A DNA stretch of 64,000 nucleotides from an uncultured Thiohalocapsa sp. (GTDB taxonomy: Bacteria; Pseudomonadota; Gammaproteobacteria; Chromatiales; Chromatiaceae): assembly GCF_913063425.1 (NCBI RefSeq), contig NZ_CAJXYK010000001.1:62001-126000 (forward strand). The letters run 5' to 3'. Of this stretch, positions 43,547 to 52,063 are shown in pieces. Below the pieces are notes generated by a model, which worked only from the letters and a program-made list of their open reading frames with translations, did no database searches and had not been told where the DNA came from. The translations under genes and the position numbers were made by a program. Each line of letters opens with the position of its first letter. The first letter of the stretch is position 1.

Positions 43547-44961
43547 GTCAGTGGGCCGGTGATGGCCCTTGGGGTCAGAACAGCTCGATGGGGCAGTCCA
43601 CGCCGGGCTCGCCGACGCAGAATGGCACCATCATCTCGTTGTCCTCGTGCTCCAGGATATGGCAGTGCCAGACGTAGAGGCCGGTGATGTCGAACTTGGC
43701 CGCCACCGTGGTGACTTCGCCCGGATAGGCGATGACCGTGTCCTTCCAGCCGGACTCCGTGAGCTCCGCCCCCTCGAAGTCGCCGCCGATGGTCTGGCGG
43801 CTCATGACGCGGAACTTCACCAGGTGCATGTGGATGGGGTGGGCGTCCGCCGACCAGTTCCACAGCTGCCACTTCTCCGAGGTGTTCAGCGCCACGGTCT
43901 GCTCGATGGGGTCGTCCCACAGCTGCACGGTGCCGCCGGCGCGGCCGTCGATGCCGAGCACCGCCGCCTTGGGCCCGAAGGGCACGGAGCCGAGGTCCGG
44001 GTCGCAGTCCGGCGGCAGGGAGTTGGGATCCAGCTCGATGGCACCGGTCACGGCATCGATGGTGACGCAGAGCAGGGCCGACTCCTCCTCCAGCAGCGCC
44101 AGGTCGCGGGTCTGCACCGCCTCCTGCGCCACTTCGAGCCACTTGGCATCGTCCGGGCGCGACAGGCGCAGGTCGGCGGGCGGGGTGCTCGGATCACCGC
44201 CCGGGGTGGCCAGGGCCGAGTCGATGACGAACTGCATCACCTGCCCCGTGGTGCCCGGGTCGGCGGCCATGTCCGGGAAGCCGCCGAAGGGCGCATCCGG
44301 CGCGGTGTTGACCATGCGCACCACGGTGCCGTCGGGCAGGCCGCTGAGGTCCACAATGACGTCGGCGCGCTCGGCGGGACCGATCAGCAGGGCCTCCGCG
44401 GGGTCATCCGCGTCCCAGTTGCCAAAGGTGGTCACCGGACAGCCCTGGTCGGTGCTCGCGGGCGGCGCCGGCGGATTGTTGATGTCGAAGGCATCCTGGC
44501 CCTGACCCAGCCAGGTCTTGCAGCCGGTCCAGACCTTGGTGACCTTGGGCAGCAGGCTCTGCTCGGCGCCGATCTGATAGAACGCCAGCTCATCGCCCAG
44601 GGTGTCGTCCGCGGTGCCCGGGATGCCGTCGGCACCGTCATCCAGCACGATGAACAGCGCCAGGTTCAGGAAGCGCGAGTTGGTGGCATTGAGCAGCCGC
44701 AGGCGATAGCGCTCCGGTGCCGCCTCCAGCTGCGGCCAGACGGAGCCGTTCACCACCATGGTGTTGAAGAAGGCCTCCGGGTTCCACACGGGCGCGATGT
44801 CGGAGGCGGAATCCGGCAGGAAGGGGATGTTCACGTCCGTGTTGTCGGCGTACAGGTCACCGGTGCCCAGGCCCTCGAAGAAGGCGCGGTCGGCGGGGTA
44901 GAACAGCGTGCCGTCCTCGTTGAAGGACTTGTCCTGGAGCGCGATGGGAATCTCGCGGATC
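43523..44961. repeat. 1.44-kb perfect repeat, copy B (3' part of MCO2 and its terminator)
   Basis: This is the second copy of the 40304-41742 block. Left of the block the sequences differ completely, and right of it the two oxidases are only similar. Confidence 0.93.
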
Positions 44962-46061
44962 CTGTCCCGCACGCACTTGCCCTTGGGCGGCTCCTTGTCT
45001 CCCTTCTTGCCCTTGTCGCCCTTCTTGCCCTTGTCGCCCTTCTTACCCCGGTCGCGATCGTCGTCGTCGTAGTCGTCATCGTCCATGCCGGCGATGCAGT
45101 TCGGGTCCTCGCCGAGCTGCGGCGCCGGGCCCGGCAGGGTGCCGCTGATGAGCCCCGTCTCGCCGTCGTCTTCCTCGCGGATCAGCCAGAAGCCGGCGCC
45201 GGCGGCATAGACGTTGAGCCGCGTGATGCCGAGGGTGTGGTCGTGGTACCACAGCGTCGTGGAGGGCTGGTCGTTGGGGTAGATGTCGAGCGCGTAGCCC
45301 TCGCCCAGGGCGTCCTCCGTGTCATCCCCTTCGCCGCTCTCGAAGAAGGTGCCGTTGCAGTCGAAGTCGTCTCGGGTGGTGCCGGTCCTGGGATAGCCCC
45401 CGACGTTGATGCAGTCGATGTTCCGCGCATCCGGCAGCCACCAGGCCTCCGGATAGCCGTCACTGCCGGGGCCCACATGGGCACCGTGCACATGGATCAC
45501 CATCGGGATGGGGCCGGTGTAGGGCGCTGCCGACGCGCCGCGGCAGTCGGTGCGCGGCACGCCGTCCAGGCAGTCCTGGTTCGGCGCTGCCCAGTGCAGC
45601 GTCTGGTCGATCAGCGGGTTGCCGTCCACGTCCTTGAGGATGTGCTCCAGGTAGCGCTTACTGCGCGGGTCCACCAGCTCGTTGATCCACTTGACCTTGG
45701 CCGTGGTGTCTTTGGTGACCTCGATGGTGTACGCCGGATGGTTGAAGGTCGAGGGCTCCTCCGGGTCCCCATAGGCCCAGAGTGGGGTCTCCGGCAGGCT
45801 GCGGCCGGTCAGGTCCTGTTCCGGCAGCATGCGCTGGGTGATCTCGCGCTGGGCCACTTCGACTTCCAGGGGCTCCTTGCCGCCCTCGTCGTCGTAGAGC
45901 ACCGGCGGGATCACCAGCGGCATCACGTATTTCGGGATGACAGTCGGGTCCAGGGTGCCGCCCGGCAGCGCCTGCGCCAGCACACTCGTGCAGGCCAGGC
46001 ACAGCGGGAGCACGGTCAGCGCCGGTGCCGCAAGGGCCCCGGCTTTGCGTTGGCTCGGCAT
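43575..46061 (-). CDS. Multicopper oxidase, CotA/bilirubin-oxidase-like (MCO2)
   Basis: An 828-residue paralogue of MCO1 with the same copper-binding motifs (VIHVHGAHVGPG, LWYHDHTLGITRL, DAHPIHMHLVKF, WHCHILEHEDNEMM) and signal peptide (APALTVLPLCLACTSVLAQA). The region where MCO1 has the shared module is replaced by a low-complexity linker, DDDDYDDDDRDRG then three GKKGDK units, encoded by an 18-bp tandem repeat at 44994-45050. From PIALQDKSFNEDG to the end it is identical to MCO1; before that it is similar but diverged. The ATG at 46061 is fixed by GGAGGAG eight bases upstream; the maximal frame to 46337 is not used. It has its own promoter region and terminator. Confidence 0.93.
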   Translation of the reverse strand: MPSQRKAGALAAPALTVLPLCLACTSVLAQALPGGTLDPTVIPKYVMPLVIPPVLYDDEGGKEPLEVEVAQREITQRMLPEQDLTGRSLPETPLWAYGDPEEPSTFNHPAYTIEVTKDTTAKVKWINELVDPRSKRYLEHILKDVDGNPLIDQTLHWAAPNQDCLDGVPRTDCRGASAAPYTGPIPMVIHVHGAHVGPGSDGYPEAWWLPDARNIDCINVGGYPRTGTTRDDFDCNGTFFESGEGDDTEDALGEGYALDIYPNDQPSTTLWYHDHTLGITRLNVYAAGAGFWLIREEDDGETGLISGTLPGPAPQLGEDPNCIAGMDDDDYDDDDRDRGKKGDKGKKGDKGKKGDKEPPKGKCVRDRIREIPIALQDKSFNEDGTLFYPADRAFFEGLGTGDLYADNTDVNIPFLPDSASDIAPVWNPEAFFNTMVVNGSVWPQLEAAPERYRLRLLNATNSRFLNLALFIVLDDGADGIPGTADDTLGDELAFYQIGAEQSLLPKVTKVWTGCKTWLGQGQDAFDINNPPAPPASTDQGCPVTTFGNWDADDPAEALLIGPAERADVIVDLSGLPDGTVVRMVNTAPDAPFGGFPDMAADPGTTGQVMQFVIDSALATPGGDPSTPPADLRLSRPDDAKWLEVAQEAVQTRDLALLEEESALLCVTIDAVTGAIELDPNSLPPDCDPDLGSVPFGPKAAVLGIDGRAGGTVQLWDDPIEQTVALNTSEKWQLWNWSADAHPIHMHLVKFRVMSRQTIGGDFEGAELTESGWKDTVIAYPGEVTTVAAKFDITGLYVWHCHILEHEDNEMMVPFCVGEPGVDCPIELF
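44994..45050 (-). repeat. 18-bp tandem repeat coding GKKGDK
   Basis: About three units of CCCTTCTTGCCCTTGTCG (plus strand) encode the Lys/Gly/Asp linker of MCO2, next to a run of Asp codons. Confidence 0.85.
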
Positions 46062-46296
46062 CGTTCTCCTCCAGGTTCCGCCCTTCGAGGGCGTCGGATT
46101 ACGCCCAATTTCGTCTGAACCGTCACCGCGCGCATGGCGGCGACGGTGCAGCTGCGGTGTCCACCACCCGGAGACAGCAGAAGGTGGTGGGCGCGCTGTG
46201 CGCCCGGTCCTTGCGAGCGGCGCCGCGGCGGCTCGTCCGCCGGCGCTGTCCCTGACGCCCGCTGCTACTTGTTTCGATTCCCGTAAACCTGAGCAG

Positions 46297-46360
46297 AACG
46301 CTAAGGCATGCGTGCGGCCGCGGTAATCGGCCGACACCTTAAGGTTTTCTTAAGGTGTCC
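46297..46360 (-). promoter_or_regulatory. Upstream control region of MCO2 with PmrA/QseB-type box
   Basis: CTTAAG-GTTTT-CTTAAG (46338-46354) is an exact YTTAAG-N5-YTTAAG box, 277 bp before the MCO2 ATG, and lies inside a perfect 11-bp inverted repeat (46333-46343 with 46349-46359). AACGCTAAGGCATGC (46297-46311) is shared with the MCO1 region. The site is also about 650 bp upstream of the divergent 944-residue protein gene and might serve both. Confidence 0.75.
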
Positions 46361-46639
46361 TACGAACTCCGCCCCTGTGTCCATCAGGAGCGGCGTTTGC
46401 ACGATTCCGCCACCCCCCTTGCGGTGATTGCCGATCGGTGCCGGCGCAGTTGGCAGTGCCAGGTACTGACCAACCGCTGTCTGACTCCAACGGTGTGTCG
46501 ACCATAAGTGTCTGATCTAAAACTGATGATGCTGGGCGCTGACCCAGCAATCGAGCCTGTTACAGCCCTGTTGCGACTGATGGGGCAAGACCAAAAGCCA
46601 GTGCCTGTCTCGTGGTAATCCGCCACGCGCTTACGGGCT

Positions 46640-46993
46640 TTGCGCGTAAATTCCCCGATCGCCTGAGCGGGAACAGCCGGATTCATCGACAGCCACGCAC
46701 AGGGAACCATGCGCCGCACCGGGAATTGTGTTGCGGCGAGGGCGAAGGTCGGTGAGCCAGGACACCGACGACAGGGCGTCTTCCCCTCCCCGTAGGCCCT
46801 TGGCAGGACGGTGCAGCGACGCGTCAAGAGGCAGTGCTGCGCCCGTTCGAACGGCTCTGGAGTGATATGGATCAGGTCGGAGGGAGCCTCCCGGCGGGGC
46901 CTGATCCAGCGGGAAAAACTTACAAAACTGGATGGTTACGCAACGCGAGTGTCGGCTCCGCGGTGGGGCCGCACACATCAATGAGCACTCTCG
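46640..46993 (+). promoter_or_regulatory. Long conserved leader of Asp-box gene pair, copy 1
   Basis: About 350 bp upstream of the 944-residue gene that resembles the leader of copy 2 (51700-52050) at many blocks, for example GGGAACCATGCGC, GGCCCTTGGCAGGACG, GGTTACGCAACG and CGGCTCCG. A stem GGATCAGG/CCTGATCC (46869-46876 with 46900-46907) has a counterpart in copy 2 with a compensating base-pair change. No reading frame in it is convincing. Class unknown; it may be a structured 5' UTR. Confidence 0.55.
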
Positions 46994-47006
46994 TTAGGAG
47001 GAGTCC

Positions 47007-49841
47007 ATGTCAACCAGAGCACTAGCGCTCGCTGTATCGGCGACGCTATCGGCGGCGATGGTTGCATCGGCATTCGCCGATGACAGCCAGATTCTGCGTC
47101 GCCAAATCTCCAGCCCCCCGGGCATCACCGAGGATCCGGAGCCGGAAGGCGAGCACGCCTTCGTCAAGCTGATGGGCTTCCTCGTGCCCACCCAGCGCGC
47201 CAACGGCACGGTAGAGCCCGTCGAGTACTACAACATCGAAGATGTGCTGGTGAAGACGGAGGTCAGCGCCAAGCCGCTGATCAGCGTCTATGTCTTCGGC
47301 CCGGTCATCGGCTTCGATGACTTCTCGCAATCCGGCTTCCCAGGCCATGGCAAGCGCGAGGCCTACGGCGCCGTGAGCCTGGACGACGGCGAGACCTGGC
47401 AGGTGACCAACCTGTCCAATTCGGCTGACCAGAGCTCCTTCACGCTGACCACGGACTTCCTGGTTCCGGACCCGGCGGACCCGGACTGCCACCATGCGCC
47501 GGCGGAAGGGACTGCGGCCACCAGCCCAGTGACGGCGCTGCTCGCCAGTCGTGATGACGATGACGATGATGACGACGACGACGACGATGCCGACGACGCG
47601 GGCCTCGTGATCGAAGAGGCCAAGTGGGAGCCTGAAGACGACGGCACCGGTGAGCTCGAGGTCGAGGGCGAGACCGGCCGTCGTGGCCGTGTCGAGGTGA
47701 CCATCATCAACGCTGCCACCGGCGCAGAGGTCTGCACCACCCGCAGCGATCGCGATGGTGAGTTCGAGTGCGAGGTCGAGCTGGCTGACGACGCGGTTCC
47801 GTGCACCGTTGCAGCCGTCGTCGGCGACGACGAGAGCGAGGCCGTGCCGGTCGAAGACGCACCGGAGAACTGCGACGACGGCACCGGCGGTGACGGCGAG
47901 TGCACGCTGCTGGCGGAGTACCCTGGTGATGTGATCAACATCTTCCACGGCGTGGCGGGCAACCGCGTGCTGGTGGCCTGGCAGAGCAGGTTCTGCTCCT
48001 CCGGCTTCCCGGGCTACACCGGTGGTGCCAGCAGCGATGCGGACAGCATTGCGGGCTATCTCGGCATCGACCGTACCACGGACATGTACCTGGAAGACCT
48101 GTTCGGTGTGGCGGGCTCGCAGGCGTCCGTGGACTACCGCGAGCAGGCGGAGCCGACCAATCCGAGCGAGTACGACGGCGTCGGTGAAGTGCCCTACAAC
48201 TGCCTGTGGGCGGCGCGCGGCATCCTGCGGCCGAACCCCGAGGGCAGCGAGACTGAGAATGCCACCGAGATGGTGTGGTTCCAGGCCGAGCGTCTGACCT
48301 CCGGTCGGCGTGACGTGAACCGTGTCGAGGTGTCCTGTGTCGCCGGCGGCGGCTGCGGCATCACCTGGCAGGAAGACCCCGAAGGCCTGCGTCCCGGTGA
48401 GGGCGAGGGTGCGGGCACCGGCTGGGCCGGCGCCACCACCAACAACCAGACCGACATCTGGTACAGCTTCATCGACTGGGAGGACTTCGACATCGTCGAC
48501 CCGACCACGAGCGGGCTGAGCGCGCCGGTGCCGCTGGCGGACAACATCCTCACCACCGGTCGTCCGCAGCCCTACGTGCCCATGGCGGTGCCGATGCGGC
48601 TCACGAACAACGCGCGCTGCAGCTTCCCGTTGGGCCCGGACAGCCCCGCCTACTGCCTCGAGGATGTGGCCGGCGCGTACGGCATCAAGGACCAGTGCGT
48701 GGGTACGGTTGAGATCCCGCTGGGTCCGCAGGGCAACCTGCAGCCCATCTGCGTCGTGGACGCCAACGACAGCGGCGCACTGGATGCGGGTGACCTGCCG
48801 AACGTGGCCAACACCGCCGCGAGCCGGCCGCGCCTGAACCTGCGCCCGCGTGACAGCGACGGCGACGGCGTCACTGATGATGCCTGGGTCATCGTCATCC
48901 ACGAAGAGGACAAGGGCCTCGGCCGCTTCGGCTTCCTCAACGATGAGATGTGGGCCGGTGAAGACGTGCCGGCTTCGGGCTGCGAGGACCCCGATGCAGA
49001 CCAGACGGACAACTGCGATCGCGCCGACATCGGCAAGAACCAGTTCTACATCAGCTTCGCGCAGGGCTCGCCTGCGACCTCGCAGGTGGAATCCGGCGGA
49101 TCGTTGCAACCCGCTGCGGACTTCAACTTCGCGCTGGTCAACAACCTGGTCGACCAACAGGCCCAGTACAACGCGCCTGAGGTGAACTGGCGGACCGGTA
49201 CGCTGTACCCGCCGATGAGCACCGAGCAGATGTGGGACTTCGGTGACCTCAACTTCGGGATCATCAATACGGAGATCGCGCGTCGGGCGAGCCTGATGTC
49301 GCAGCCGCTGAGCACTGCGCTCCAGACCAGCAAGGATGAGGCGCTGATGGCGATGCCGCTGTTCAAGGAGGGCATCATCAACCAGGGTGGCCCGGCTGAC
49401 ATCATGGCGCGTCGTGTCTCCATCCCAGCGAATGGTGGCACCCCGCCTGAAGAGTGCCCGATCGATGACAACGTGGATGCAGACCAGCCCGTGGTCGAGC
49501 GCGCCACGCTGCGTGTGATCTCCACCGGCGGCTGGCGGCTGCAGGTGACGGTCAGCGGCTTCGACGGCATCCAGTGGGATCCGGAGACCCGCACGGGGAC
49601 CCGCCTGCAACTGCGCAACGCGGTGACCACGGACCTCTACGGCTTCCCGCGGGATGTGGACGAGAGTGGTACGTCTGTGACGTACAACATCAACGCCGAT
49701 ACCTGGCAAGAAATCCCTTGTGCCATCCAGGTGGCCGATTGGGACGTGCCGGCGGCGGCGTTCGGGCCCTGGACGGAGGTGGATACCTCGGTCCTGCCTG
49801 ACCTGCAATGCACCGGCCCCATCCCGCCTGCGTGCGAGTAA
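47007..49841 (+). CDS. Large secreted Asp-box protein, copy 1 (944 aa)
   Basis: A 944-residue exported protein (signal ALALAVSATLSAAMVASAFA) I cannot assign to a named family. SLDDGETW near residue 123 fits the Asp-box S-x-D-x-G-x-T-W of sialidase-like propellers. Residues ~183-197 are an almost pure Asp run. A small Ig-like domain follows (ELEVEGETGRRGRVEVTIIN, ITNAATG-type), and then a Cys-rich, Asp/Asn-rich region with loops of Ca-binding type (DANDSGALDAGDL, RDSDGDGVTDDAW). The last ~125 residues are the module also found in MCO1. TTAGGAGGAG sits seven bases before the ATG. It is cotranscribed with the next gene, 12 bp apart. Role inferred to be extracellular or cell-surface. Confidence 0.85.
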   Translation: MSTRALALAVSATLSAAMVASAFADDSQILRRQISSPPGITEDPEPEGEHAFVKLMGFLVPTQRANGTVEPVEYYNIEDVLVKTEVSAKPLISVYVFGPVIGFDDFSQSGFPGHGKREAYGAVSLDDGETWQVTNLSNSADQSSFTLTTDFLVPDPADPDCHHAPAEGTAATSPVTALLASRDDDDDDDDDDDDADDAGLVIEEAKWEPEDDGTGELEVEGETGRRGRVEVTIINAATGAEVCTTRSDRDGEFECEVELADDAVPCTVAAVVGDDESEAVPVEDAPENCDDGTGGDGECTLLAEYPGDVINIFHGVAGNRVLVAWQSRFCSSGFPGYTGGASSDADSIAGYLGIDRTTDMYLEDLFGVAGSQASVDYREQAEPTNPSEYDGVGEVPYNCLWAARGILRPNPEGSETENATEMVWFQAERLTSGRRDVNRVEVSCVAGGGCGITWQEDPEGLRPGEGEGAGTGWAGATTNNQTDIWYSFIDWEDFDIVDPTTSGLSAPVPLADNILTTGRPQPYVPMAVPMRLTNNARCSFPLGPDSPAYCLEDVAGAYGIKDQCVGTVEIPLGPQGNLQPICVVDANDSGALDAGDLPNVANTAASRPRLNLRPRDSDGDGVTDDAWVIVIHEEDKGLGRFGFLNDEMWAGEDVPASGCEDPDADQTDNCDRADIGKNQFYISFAQGSPATSQVESGGSLQPAADFNFALVNNLVDQQAQYNAPEVNWRTGTLYPPMSTEQMWDFGDLNFGIINTEIARRASLMSQPLSTALQTSKDEALMAMPLFKEGIINQGGPADIMARRVSIPANGGTPPEECPIDDNVDADQPVVERATLRVISTGGWRLQVTVSGFDGIQWDPETRTGTRLQLRNAVTTDLYGFPRDVDESGTSVTYNINADTWQEIPCAIQVADWDVPAAAFGPWTEVDTSVLPDLQCTGPIPPACE
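49464..49841 (+). other. Shared module at the C-terminus of 944-aa protein, copy 1
   Basis: The segment starts DDNVDADQPVVERATLRV, includes TGTRLQLRNAVTTDLYGFPR and ends LQCTGPIPPACE. It corresponds to 41761-42131 in MCO1. Confidence 0.9.
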
Positions 49842-49853
49842 GGAGGTAAACCC

Positions 49854-51308
49854 ATGAAGACGACATCACTACGTGCGTATGCCGCCGTGGGCCTGCTCGC
49901 TGCTGCGCCGGCGGCGCTGGCGATCACGGGCTCCATCGGCGAGAGCAACTGGACCGGCAGTGAAGCCACCAGCAACCCGTACGACGTCTCGAACATGAAG
50001 TGCGAGTGGTACGACGGCGAGGGGGGTGTGTTCGAAGGCGAAGTGCTGTATGCCGACGGCACCAACCCCTACTACCCGAAGGGACTGTGCACGGCGCCGA
50101 CCATCAACCTGTCGGCGCGCACGCCTTACACCTGTGAGGCGTCGGGCGGCAGCGATGGGCTGTGCCCGGGTGCGGCGGACATGACCTGTGTGGATGACGA
50201 GGCGTTCGGTCAGCTCTGCTCGTCCTTGACGGACCCGGAGGACAACCAGCTGCTGGACAAGCTGCTGACCTGGTACGAGTGCCCCGGGTGGACGGGCGTA
50301 ATCGAGAACGGCGTGCTGGCCCCCAGCGACATCCCGGGCGGGTGCTACATTGAGCCCGACAGCGCGTTGCTGGGTCCGAATCTGGACGACCGGTCCTGGT
50401 ACATGCCCATCGACATCTCCAAGGCCCACCGCGGCTTCCTGGACGGGGACTTCGTGTTCCTGCTGTACGCCTGGTCGCCGAACTTCAAGCTCAACGCGGT
50501 CGGTCGCGACCGTTACGAGCTCTACACGCGGCGCTCCTTCGACGGCGGCATCACCTGGACCACGACGCCGGACAGCTTCGTGGCCAGCAACGAGGTGAGC
50601 TACAGCGGCAGCGGCACCACCACCTGCGAGACCTGGCGTGACGGAGCGGACTCCACCACGGACTCCCATGTCTGCACCGCCTACGGCGCAGGTGATGCGG
50701 AGCAGTCGCGCAATGTGACCCAGCACAAGTCCATGCGCATCACGACGCTCGATCCGCGCTACTCGCCGACCACGGGCAGCGTGGGTGAGCCGCCGCTGGA
50801 CTACGACGGCTGGACGGTGTTCGAGCCCATCGACCCGACCGACCTCCGTGACCCGTCGCGCAACTTCGTGGTCTTCGAGACCGGCGACAACACCACGGTG
50901 GCGGTCGGCGAGGCGGAGCCGCTGAACCTCGACTACGGCCGGGGTGAGGTGTTCGGTGATCACTACACGGTGTGGAGTGAGATTGATACCGGCGTCAGCG
51001 ACCCCGTCGCCGACTGCTATCCGAGCAACACCTACGGTGACACCGCTGTTGCCTTTGCCGAAGGGACCGGCTTCTGCAACGAGTTCGACTCGTTGGAGGG
51101 CTTCCCGCTTGCCCTGTCGGAGGAGGCGAGCGTGACGGCGAGCGCCTATGGCGACTTCCTCTACGGCGTGTGGGGGCAGTTCAACGTGGACGATACCGGC
51201 GAGCTCGTCGACGCCGACGTGCTGTTCCGCCGGGTGTGGTGGCTGGATGAGTACATCGCACCTGACGCGTACGACAACGTCGGCGGCTCGGAGGGCCAAA
51301 ACCCCTAG
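49854..51308 (+). CDS. Secreted Asp-box protein, copy 1 (484 aa)
   Basis: A 484-residue exported protein (signal RAYAAVGLLAAAPAALA). The Asp box SFDGGITW near residue 228, with many Trp/Tyr-rich strands, fits a sialidase/BNR-like beta-propeller. At least ten Cys are spread through the mature part (for example ADMTCVDDEAFGQLCSS and GWTGVIENG flanking WYECPG), suitable for disulfides. No catalytic residues of a true sialidase are recognised. The Shine-Dalgarno AAGGAGG is seven bases before the ATG and overlaps the end of the preceding gene's region. It is probably a partner of the 944-residue protein. The C-terminus differs from copy 2 only in its last few residues. Confidence 0.85.
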   Translation: MKTTSLRAYAAVGLLAAAPAALAITGSIGESNWTGSEATSNPYDVSNMKCEWYDGEGGVFEGEVLYADGTNPYYPKGLCTAPTINLSARTPYTCEASGGSDGLCPGAADMTCVDDEAFGQLCSSLTDPEDNQLLDKLLTWYECPGWTGVIENGVLAPSDIPGGCYIEPDSALLGPNLDDRSWYMPIDISKAHRGFLDGDFVFLLYAWSPNFKLNAVGRDRYELYTRRSFDGGITWTTTPDSFVASNEVSYSGSGTTTCETWRDGADSTTDSHVCTAYGAGDAEQSRNVTQHKSMRITTLDPRYSPTTGSVGEPPLDYDGWTVFEPIDPTDLRDPSRNFVVFETGDNTTVAVGEAEPLNLDYGRGEVFGDHYTVWSEIDTGVSDPVADCYPSNTYGDTAVAFAEGTGFCNEFDSLEGFPLALSEEASVTASAYGDFLYGVWGQFNVDDTGELVDADVLFRRVWWLDEYIAPDAYDNVGGSEGQNP

Positions 51309-51353
51309 GACGACCTGACCCCTGGCGCAGGGAGGCGCCGCAACCAATGGAAT

Positions 51354-51395
51354 GTCGGGTCGCCGCCCTGCGGCGGCCCGACGACTTCTCTGAAC
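51354..51395 (+). terminator. Hairpin terminator after Asp-box pair, copy 1
   Basis: GTCGGGTCGCCGC pairs with GCGGCGGCCCGAC (51354-51382) and is followed by GACTTCTCT, a weak T-rich tail. The same hairpin follows copy 2. Confidence 0.65.
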
Positions 51396-52050
51396 CCGTG
51401 CTCCGGACTTCACACTTCAGGGACCTTGATTCTTGCTTCGGCAATGCCTGACCCCGCCTGCGGTTTTTGCCGGGTGAGGGGAGGCAGCGGGGGTCGGGCA
51501 ACCCCCAGAGGGCAGGTTGTCCACACTCACCATGCCCGAGCGATCCGCTCAACCATAGGAGGCTGATTCAGAATCGCTTTTTTGATCTGCGCTGCTCTGC
51601 GCCAGGATGGTTTCAATGCCTGCCATGTCTCAGGGAAGCAACCAGTGGTCCTGATGCGACCCCTTGAAAACCCGAACGCCGCTCGTTGGGTTCCGGCGGA
51701 AATCTCCCACGCGACTCCACGGGGAATCGCCCGATTCCGCCGCGACCCACGCAAGGGAACCATGCGCGCCACCGGGATTCAGGGGCGGCGAGGGCGAAAG
51801 GTCGGTGGGCCAAGACATCGACAACAGGACGCCTTCTCCTCGACCGCAGGCCCTTGGCAGGACGTGGCGAGCGCCGTCGCTGTTGCGCGGCAGTTGTGCG
51901 TCTGAAGATGGCCCAGGAGCGCGCGGATCAGCGCGGACGGAGACTCCCGGCGAGTGCTGATCCCATGGGAAACAACCAATAAAACCGGCTGGTTACGCAA
52001 CGTGAGTGGCGGCTCCGTGGTGGAGTCGTTCGCCTCAAACTGCACTTCCC
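51396..52050 (+). promoter_or_regulatory. Intergenic region and leader of Asp-box gene pair, copy 2
   Basis: No gene is supported in this ~650 bp. The part from 51700 resembles the copy-1 leader. The stem GGATCAGC/GCTGATCC (51925-51932 with 51956-51963) corresponds to GGATCAGG/CCTGATCC in copy 1, with the outermost loop-side pair changed from G-C to C-G. The preceding 51480-51510 stretch has a GGGGGTCGGGCAACCCCC hairpin. Confidence 0.5.
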
Positions 52051-52063
52051 TTAGGAGGAGTCC

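Larger units (their letters stand above)
46994..51295. repeat. 4.3-kb tandem duplication, copy 1
   Basis: It matches 52051-56352 at an offset of 5057, with no difference seen from TTAGGAGG before the first gene up to about 51262, where a single T/C change appears; after 51295 the sequences diverge. The shared downstream hairpin (51354-51382 and 56414-56442) shows the older duplication extended further. Confidence 0.93.

Noticed and set aside
46680-46760. Possible c-di-GMP-I (GEMM) riboswitch
   Set aside because: CCACGCACAGGGAACCA resembles part of the GEMM core, but the GGGACGCAAAGCC half is missing and copy 2 does not keep the key positions. A covariance-model search would be decisive.
46640-46994. 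Possible yybP-ykoY manganese riboswitch in the Asp-box leader
   Set aside because: It would fit the metal theme, but the conserved L1 and L3 loop sequences could not be found in either leader copy. An Rfam scan would settle it.
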